Below, in pieces: positions 14,739 through 18,980 of a stretch of 18,980 bases of DNA. The position numbers and the translations under genes are program-made. The stretch's first letter is position 1. Every line of letters begins with the position of its first letter. Below the pieces are notes generated by a model. That model had not been told where the DNA came from, searched no databases, and saw only the letters and a list, made by a program, of their open reading frames with translations. The stretch is from JAJFUG01 sp964473155. GTDB taxonomy: Bacteria; Gemmatimonadota; Glassbacteria; GWA2-58-10. The stretch lies in assembly GCA_964473155.1 (NCBI GenBank), contig CAYYNT010000078.1:1-18980 (forward strand). Direction: 5' to 3'.

Positions 14739-14974
14739 GTTATTCATAGCATAATGACGCTGCAGTCGCCGGGGCCGCAGAAGCATGTCGAAAGTTGAAA
14801 AATAATTACAAAGCACAATCCCTCTATCCCTTTTTATTAAGAAAGACTTTAACACCAATACTGGCAGGCAGTTGCAGATAGCCTGAAGGGGTGGCCGTTC
14901 CTCCCCCCTTCTCAAGGGGGGACCGAGGGGGATTTGATCCAATAAATCAACACACCTTCAGAACACAAGAAAAA
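14739..14974. other. Noncoding gap with repeat copy 3
   Basis: This gap between the cysE terminator and the end of the minus-strand membrane-protein gene has no gene. Its left part (14780-14870) is AT-rich unique sequence in which I recognise nothing. Its right part is repeat copy 3. Confidence 0.6.
14872..14958 (+). repeat. MITE-like palindromic repeat, copy 3 (right half)
   Basis: It begins TTGCAGAT and matches the right half of copy 2, including the hairpin CCCCCCTTCTCAAGGGGGG, then GACCGAGGGGGATTTGATCC and the right terminal repeat TCAACACACCTT. The left half of the element is absent. It ends 16 bp from the stop codon of the downstream minus-strand gene. Confidence 0.7.
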
Positions 14975-15400
14975 TCAGGCTGCCGCCTCGCCCGGTTCCG
15001 GTTTCGGCTCCCGGATGATCAGGCCGATAATCCAGCCGCCGGCCAGCGCCTGGACAAGCGTTCCCAGGAACCAGCCCAGGGCCATGAAATAAGGTATCGG
15101 CATGACCGAGTACGTGCCGTAACCCATCGAAATTCCCGCTCCGGCGCCGAACCACAGGCCGTAACGCCATCCCGTCCCCGCGCACTTGTCACCGATAAAT
15201 CGGAAATAGACGTAAGTGAAAGTGAAAGCGGCGATCAGAGTTACAGCGACCATCAGGCCCTGCTTCATCTCCTCCATCGGCCGCCAGAGCTGCGCCGTAG
15301 CGGCATACAAAGGCGCAAGAAGCAGGCCGTGAATAACAAGGTCCAGCAGTTCCCAGACGGCGAAAACCAGCAACGTGGCGATCAACAGTCTTTTTTTCAT
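14975..15400 (-). CDS. Small conserved integral membrane protein, function unknown
   Basis: This 141-residue protein has about four hydrophobic segments (residues roughly 5-30, 48-68, 80-102 and 104-128). The loop between the first two holds LWRPMEEMKQG and a small-residue stretch reads GAGAGISMGYGTYSVMPIPY. It ends in a short charged, proline-rich cytoplasmic-type tail. I do not recognise a named family with confidence. The start is ATG at 15400 with a strong CAGGAG 8 nt upstream. An 83-bp gap with a small hairpin (15433-15450, stem GCAGCC/GGCTGC) separates it from the SYLF gene upstream, so the two may share a transcript. Confidence 0.8.
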   Translation of the reverse strand: MKKRLLIATLLVFAVWELLDLVIHGLLLAPLYAATAQLWRPMEEMKQGLMVAVTLIAAFTFTYVYFRFIGDKCAGTGWRYGLWFGAGAGISMGYGTYSVMPIPYFMALGWFLGTLVQALAGGWIIGLIIREPKPEPGEAAA

Positions 15401-15483
15401 TCCGCGGCTCCTGATTTTATGGGAATGATAATGCAGCCTGCATCGGCTGCGCCGCTGTCACCCGGCCGGTTTTTTCTCGCGGC

Positions 15484-16158
15484 TCAGGGCAGAACCTGCA
15501 TCAGTTTCATTGCCGCTGACGGCATCTTAGGCGTCCTGCGCTCGAACAGGATGTCTTTCGCTTTGATTTTCCGGCCGTAGAATTTCTCGATCGCCTCATC
15601 GTCCGTGGTCAGCACGCTGCCGTCCAGCGCAACTCCTGCGAAGGCTCCCTTGCTGCGGGCATAGGCATATATATCGGACTTGAACTGAATGTCCGTGCCC
15701 GCCTCCGCCGACCGTCCCACCGGCCCGGCCGCCACCGTGGCATCCGCCCCCAGGGTGACTTTGCTCTCCAGGAGCGACTTCATCCCGCGCTCGGTCATCA
15801 CGAACAGCACCAGGTCAGTGGCCGAGGCGCCGATCTGGAAGCCGACACTGCCCCCTGAAAGGCTGACAAACGACGGCGGCCCGAATGTTCCATCCTTGCC
15901 GCGCGCGCAGGCCACCCCCCGGCCGTGCCTTCCTCCCACCCCCAGCGCGGCCTTGACCACGTGCGGGATTATCACCACCGCACGGCAGTTCCTGCGCAGG
16001 TAATCCGGAGCGCCGTTATCCGGGACCTTGATCAGCTCGCGGTACACGCCGGCCGCCGTGGACACCCGGTCCGTGAATTTGTCGGCTTTGACTGTTGAGG
16101 CGGTTGTCAGAAGAATAAAAGCGGCTGTTGAGACAAGAAAACCTTTGCCGGTGAGCAT
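15484..16158 (-). CDS. Secreted SYLF/YSC84-domain lipid-binding protein
   Basis: After a signal peptide (about residues 1-25, ending STVKA before DKFTD) comes a SYLF/YSC84 domain (PF04366). Typical segments are AVVIIPHVVKAALGVGGRHGRGV, SGGSVGFQIGASATDLVLFVM and TLGADATVAAGPVGRSAEAGTD. Eukaryotic SYLF proteins bind phosphoinositides; bacterial exported members are little characterised and probably interact with lipids in the periplasm. Two ATGs stand in tandem at 16161 and 16158. The second is preferred because GGAGG lies 4 nt upstream of it but almost touches the first. A longer open frame back to a TTG at 16209 has no ribosome binding site and would mask the signal peptide. Confidence 0.88.
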   Translation of the reverse strand: MLTGKGFLVSTAAFILLTTASTVKADKFTDRVSTAAGVYRELIKVPDNGAPDYLRRNCRAVVIIPHVVKAALGVGGRHGRGVACARGKDGTFGPPSFVSLSGGSVGFQIGASATDLVLFVMTERGMKSLLESKVTLGADATVAAGPVGRSAEAGTDIQFKSDIYAYARSKGAFAGVALDGSVLTTDDEAIEKFYGRKIKAKDILFERRTPKMPSAAMKLMQVLP

Positions 16159-16161
16159 CAT

Positions 16162-16168
16162 TCCTCCC
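16162..16168 (-). promoter_or_regulatory. Ribosome binding site deciding between tandem ATGs
   Basis: GGGAGGA on the minus strand abuts the ATG at 16161 and is 3-4 nt from the ATG at 16158. Spacing favours the second ATG as the start of the SYLF gene. Confidence 0.65.
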
Positions 16169-16207
16169 GAATTGGCAGAATACTTCTCATCCTGGCAGGG
16201 TTTATTC

Positions 16208-16236
16208 AATCTATGCCTTTTTCAGAGTTGTTGCAA
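16208..16236 (-). promoter_or_regulatory. Candidate promoter of the SYLF gene
   Basis: On the minus strand, TTGCAA (16231-16236) and TAGATT (16208-16213) are separated by 17 bp, about 50 bp upstream of the SYLF start. Each box matches consensus at 4 of 6 positions or better. Confidence 0.35.
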
Positions 16237-16527
16237 CAGATTGAAGCGGAAACCAGTCGCAGATGCTGTCGGGATTCGATCTGGTTCTTCGAGTTTGTTC
16301 ATCCCGGACAATCTGCCGATTTTTCCCCCACAATTTTCTGCTGCACCGGTTACATAGGAAATATTACCGATACGCTGATTGATCCGGCTGACCACCCGGT
16401 CTTATGTAATCTGCTCTCAATAGCTTAGCCGACATTAAGGTCACGAGGGCCGCAATAACATTAATTGAGACCATTCTCCGCCACTTTTTTTCTCCCGGCA
16501 AGGCGGTTTTTCTTTTGGATAAAGTGC

Positions 16528-16556
16528 TTGACAAAAAAATGTCCTCTTGGTAAGAT
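16528..16556 (+). promoter_or_regulatory. Strong candidate promoter of the ROK gene
   Basis: A perfect TTGACA (16528-16533) and TAAGAT (16551-16556) are separated by 17 bp. This is the most consensus-like promoter in the window and lies about 148 bp upstream of the ROK ATG. Confidence 0.6.
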
Positions 16557-16558
16557 AG

Positions 16559-16602
16559 GGTTAGTTAGTTTTAACAACAATTCTTCAGAAGTTGTTTTCA
16601 AA
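16559..16602 (+). promoter_or_regulatory. Candidate ROK operator / dyad at transcription start
   Basis: Just after the -10 box, GTTAGTTAGTTTTAACAACA resembles XylR/NagC-type operator words (TTAGTTTGTTT with AACAAA-like half sites). Next to it, AACAATTCT and AGAAGTTGTT form a hairpin with one bulged base. Position across the transcription start would suit autorepression by the ROK protein. The dyads are imperfect. Confidence 0.3.
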
Positions 16603-16703
16603 ATCAACCATTCCGTTGCATCTGTTCGGCAGGGTTAATTTAAGGCAGCACTTTAATCCGCGCTCCCCTCGATGACGTTCACCAGACACGACTCAAGGGA
16701 TCT

Positions 16704-17945
16704 ATGTCGCCGGATCTCAAGGATCTCCGGGCAATCAACAGGGCGGATGTGCTCAATATAATTTTCGCCCTGGGGCCGATTTCCAGGGTGCGTATCGCCC
16801 GCTTGACCGGACTGAAAAAGCCTACCATTTCAAGTATCGTCCGGGATCTGATCAATGAGGGCCTGGTTTATGAGTCCAGCCTCGATCAGACCTCTTTGGG
16901 ACGGAAACCTGTCAATTTAAGCATCAACGAGCAGTACAAAGCATATGGACTGATTGACGTCGCTCTCTGGACTACCCGTCTGGCAGTCTGTGATCTTGGC
17001 GGACGTGTTTTGGACGCCAGGATTGTTTCGACTGTGGAGGGAGATGCCGCCGGGTTCCTGCGCCGCTGCGCCGTCGAGCTTAAAGAAATGCTCAAAAAAT
17101 GCCCCCGGGAATTGATCGGTGTCAGCGTTATTCTGCCCTGCCCGCTCGATTCCTCGCGCGGCTTCGTCTACTGGCACAGGACTCTGGGCTGGAATTTCAC
17201 GGATGTGAGGGCGCTGCTTTCCGAAGAGCTGGGATGCAAGGTGCTGGTTGAGAACGACGGGCGAGCCGGGGCCATGGCCGAATTGCTTTTCGCTAGAGAG
17301 GCCAGGAATGTGGCCAGTTTCGTTCATATGCTCGTTACGGATGGGGTCGGCACGGGTATTGTTATCGGCGGCAGTCCTTACTACGGCGCTCACTGCCTGG
17401 ATGGCCGGATCGGTTTTGGCCTGATCCGGATCAACGGGAAATGGCAGGAATACTCGGAACAGAACTCCTGGGAGGAAAACGCCTCGGACCGCGGCGCCGT
17501 GACGCGATTCTGCGAGCTGGAGGGCCGCCCGGCCCCGCGTGAAGCGGGCGGCGAAATGGATCGCATCATTGAACTCGCCCATCGGAACGACCGCAACGCA
17601 ATCCAGGCGCTGAAAGAGACCGCGCGATGTCTCGCCGCAGGGATAGCCGGTATATATCTGGGACTCGACCCGGAGCGGATTATTATCAGCGGCAAAATAA
17701 CGCGGGTCTGGGACCTCGTGATCGACGAAATAGTTGAGCAGTTGGAATCGACAATTCACTTTCACGTGTCCCTCCTGAACGATCTGATTGTCCCGTCCTC
17801 ACTGGAGGATGTAACCTTCCTCGGCGGCAGGGCGTTGATTCTAAGGGATCTTTTCGGGGCGCGTCTTCTTCCTGAATGCGAGGAGGAGTCCGAAACCCGC
17901 TGTACGGCATCTGTTGACGGGTGGTCCATGTTCTGGGCCTCCTGA
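16704..17945 (+). CDS. ROK-family transcriptional regulator lacking the zinc motif
   Basis: This 413-residue protein has an N-terminal winged helix-turn-helix (about 13-75; helices in ISRVRIARLTGLKKPTISSI and the wing LGRKPVNLSI), followed by a ROK ATPase-type sugar-binding domain. The ROK catalytic-type Asp185 lies in VENDGRAGAMAE, and GVGTGIVIGG (214-223) forms the phosphate loop. The normal ExGH motif reads GRIGFGL (235-241) and the CxCGxxGC zinc cluster is absent from 243-265, so metal-dependent sugar sensing of the usual kind is unlikely. NagC/XylR/Mlc relatives repress sugar uptake genes until a sugar binds. The ATG at 16704 has AAGGGA upstream. It sits 226 bp before a TonB-dependent receptor and may control it. 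Confidence 0.9.
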   Translation: MSPDLKDLRAINRADVLNIIFALGPISRVRIARLTGLKKPTISSIVRDLINEGLVYESSLDQTSLGRKPVNLSINEQYKAYGLIDVALWTTRLAVCDLGGRVLDARIVSTVEGDAAGFLRRCAVELKEMLKKCPRELIGVSVILPCPLDSSRGFVYWHRTLGWNFTDVRALLSEELGCKVLVENDGRAGAMAELLFAREARNVASFVHMLVTDGVGTGIVIGGSPYYGAHCLDGRIGFGLIRINGKWQEYSEQNSWEENASDRGAVTRFCELEGRPAPREAGGEMDRIIELAHRNDRNAIQALKETARCLAAGIAGIYLGLDPERIIISGKITRVWDLVIDEIVEQLESTIHFHVSLLNDLIVPSSLEDVTFLGGRALILRDLFGARLLPECEEESETRCTASVDGWSMFWAS

Positions 17946-18000
17946 ACTATTTGCGCTTTTGAATTCCACCGTGGATGCAGTTTTGCGTTCACGGCTTTCC

Positions 18001-18032
18001 CCGCAGAAAGGGATGCTCCGCGGTCTCTGCGG
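18001..18032 (+). terminator. Hairpin after the ROK gene, no U-tract
   Basis: CCGCAGA (18001-18007) pairs with TCTGCGG (18026-18032) across an 18-nt loop that can fold further. No T-run follows. It could be a 3'-end stabiliser, an attenuation element in the receptor leader, or chance. Confidence 0.25.
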
Positions 18033-18045
18033 ATAACTTCAATCA

Positions 18046-18163
18046 GGGAGGAATGCCTATGACACAGTAACAGGGTTAGGAGGGGAAATGATGTTTCTAT
18101 CGTAAGGGGAGTGCTGGTAAGATCGTTTTACACTCTTCGGATTGATTCCCCATATTTGGGAGG
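18046..18163 (+). promoter_or_regulatory. Receptor leader with two tiny ORFs and stacked Shine-Dalgarno sites
   Basis: GGGAGGA (18046-18052) precedes ATG codons at 18053 and 18059 in one frame that stops with TAA at 18068-18070. The second ATG is 7 nt from GGAGG and would give a 3-residue peptide (MTQ). AGGAGG (18078-18083) precedes tandem ATGs at 18088 and 18091, ending in TAA at 18103-18105 (MMFLS or MFLS). The receptor's own GGGAGG (18158-18163) follows. A short TCCC/GGGA pairing could partly mask that last site. Confidence 0.4.
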
Positions 18164-18171
18164 TTTTTTCT

Positions 18172-18980
18172 ATGAATTTAAATAACAGATTCTTCCGTAT
18201 TTCGACCTCACTTGCCCTTGTCGCAGTCATCGCCCTGACCTGGGCGATGGCCGCCTTCGCCCAGCTCAATACGTCCAAGATCGAGGGCACGGTGAGGGAC
18301 AAGGATTCCGGCCAGCCGCTGGCCGGCGCGCAGGTGGTGATCGAGGGCACCCGTCTGGGCAACGTCACGAACCAGGATGGCTACTACTTCATCCTTAACG
18401 TTCCGCCCGGACGCCGTAATGTGACTTTCACGTTCACCGGTTACCAGAAAACCACGATCAGCGACGTGCTGCTGCTCGCGGGTCAGACCGCCACGCTCAA
18501 CGCCAACCTGAGCTCGACAATCGTGGAACTCAGCGGCATTACGGTCGAGAGCGAGGCCGAAACGCTGGTGCCGCGTGACAACACCGTATCCAAGCAGCGC
18601 ATGACCGCCGAAAAAATCTCCGAGATTCCGGCCACCAAGCTCGAGGACATGATGGTCCTCGAAGCCGGCGTCCAGACCGGCGGACCGGATGCGCTCGGCC
18701 GTGGCCTGCGTATCCGCGGCGGACGCCTGGGTGAGGAAGCCATGGTCATCGATGGCGTCACCGTGCGCAACTACACCGCCGACCCCTTCGCCAGCGGTCT
18801 CGGCTGGGTTTACGAGCAGGAGCTCGGCTCCCGTTCAGAAGACTCCACCCCGCTCGAATTCTCCGCTGGAGCGGTCGAGCAGGTCGATATCATCACCGGC
18901 GGCTTCCAGGCTGAGTACGGCAACGCGCAGTCCGGTATCATCAACATCGTCACCAAGGAAGGCGGACCGGACTGGAAGGG
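18172..18980 (+). CDS. TonB-dependent receptor, N-terminal part (truncated by window end)
   Basis: The first 269 codons are open to the window edge. A signal peptide spans residues 1-30 (cleavage AFA before QLN). Residues about 36-115 form a carboxypeptidase-regulatory-like beta-sandwich (IEGTVRDKDSGQPLAGAQV, TNQDGYYFILNVPPG, VTFTFTGY). A TonB-box-like ELSGITVESE (119-128) leads into the plug domain: KISEIPATKLEDMMVLEAGV, GLRIRGGRLGEEAMVIDGVTV (178-198) and VEQVDIITGGFQAEYGNAQSGIINIVTK (235-262). It should be an outer-membrane transporter, substrate unknown; the neighbouring ROK repressor hints at a carbohydrate. The ATG at 18172 has GGGAGG 8 nt upstream. The beta-barrel lies beyond the window. 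Confidence 0.93.
   Translation, partial: MNLNNRFFRISTSLALVAVIALTWAMAAFAQLNTSKIEGTVRDKDSGQPLAGAQVVIEGTRLGNVTNQDGYYFILNVPPGRRNVTFTFTGYQKTTISDVLLLAGQTATLNANLSSTIVELSGITVESEAETLVPRDNTVSKQRMTAEKISEIPATKLEDMMVLEAGVQTGGPDALGRGLRIRGGRLGEEAMVIDGVTVRNYTADPFASGLGWVYEQELGSRSEDSTPLEFSAGAVEQVDIITGGFQAEYGNAQSGIINIVTKEGGPDWK

Larger units (their letters stand above)
16237..16703. other. Intergenic region between SYLF and ROK genes
   Basis: This long gap between divergent genes holds the ROK promoter (16528-16556) and a candidate operator just downstream. A weak CCGCC/GGCGG hairpin (16478-16482 and 16502-16506) is followed by a T-rich run. The first 200 bp (16237-16440) contain a 71-codon open frame starting at 16213, which lacks a ribosome binding site and resembles no family. 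I see nothing else in it. About 150 bp from the promoter to the ATG implies a long 5' leader. Confidence 0.5.

Noticed and set aside
16213..16428. 71-codon open frame upstream of the ROK gene
   Set aside because: No ribosome binding site, overlaps the SYLF promoter candidate, and the translated sequence has no recognisable pattern.
18057..18368. Minus-strand 103-codon frame across the receptor leader and start
   Set aside because: It lies antisense to the receptor signal peptide and domain, which are clearly coding on the plus strand.

Overview
The window looks like a piece of a GC-rich, Gram-negative, probably uncultured bacterial chromosome. The Gram-negative reading rests on a TonB-dependent receptor, a lipobox lipoprotein and a secreted SYLF protein. 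Phylum cannot be fixed from the sequence. The receptor architecture (carboxypeptidase-regulatory-like domain then plug), glycine cleavage subunits split into separate genes and abundant palindromic intergenic repeats fit an FCB-type lineage (Glassbacteria, KSB1, Zixibacteria, Latescibacteria or Gemmatimonadota-like); this is inference. No rRNA, tRNA, CRISPR array or transposase was seen.

Layout. From 271 to 10948 every gene is on the minus strand. In transcription order: glgC; an isochorismatase-family hydrolase followed by a TatD nuclease; a UPF0173 metallo-hydrolase, gcvPB and a LipM-type octanoyltransferase (one likely operon, with lipM overlapping gcvPB); rpe; a Nudix hydrolase followed by a 2-hydroxyacid dehydrogenase; a DUF89 damage-control phosphatase; and an AT-rich orphan TIR-domain gene. 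From 11157 to 14678 genes are on the plus strand: an AmgK-like sugar kinase divergent from glgC, a lipoprotein joining an alpha/alpha toroid to a transglutaminase-like domain, and cysE with its own promoter and terminator. Two minus-strand genes follow (a small membrane protein and a SYLF protein). The right edge is a ROK-type repressor and the 5' part of a TonB-dependent receptor, both plus strand.

How the genes fit together. Most of the left half is central metabolism and metabolite repair: glycogen precursor synthesis, pentose phosphate epimerase, glycine cleavage plus lipoylation, ADP-ribose-type Nudix, glyoxylate-type reductase and sugar-phosphate phosphatase. The ROK repressor beside the receptor suggests carbohydrate-responsive control of outer-membrane uptake.

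Most interesting items: (1) the toroid-transglutaminase lipoprotein with a readable Cys-His-Asp triad; (2) the orphan PF10137-type TIR gene, base-compositionally foreign and next to a repeat copy; (3) two tiny ORFs with strong Shine-Dalgarno sequences stacked in the receptor leader; (4) a dispersed MITE-like repeat in three copies, one of them boxed by a second inverted repeat; (5) a ROK regulator that lacks the usual zinc motif.
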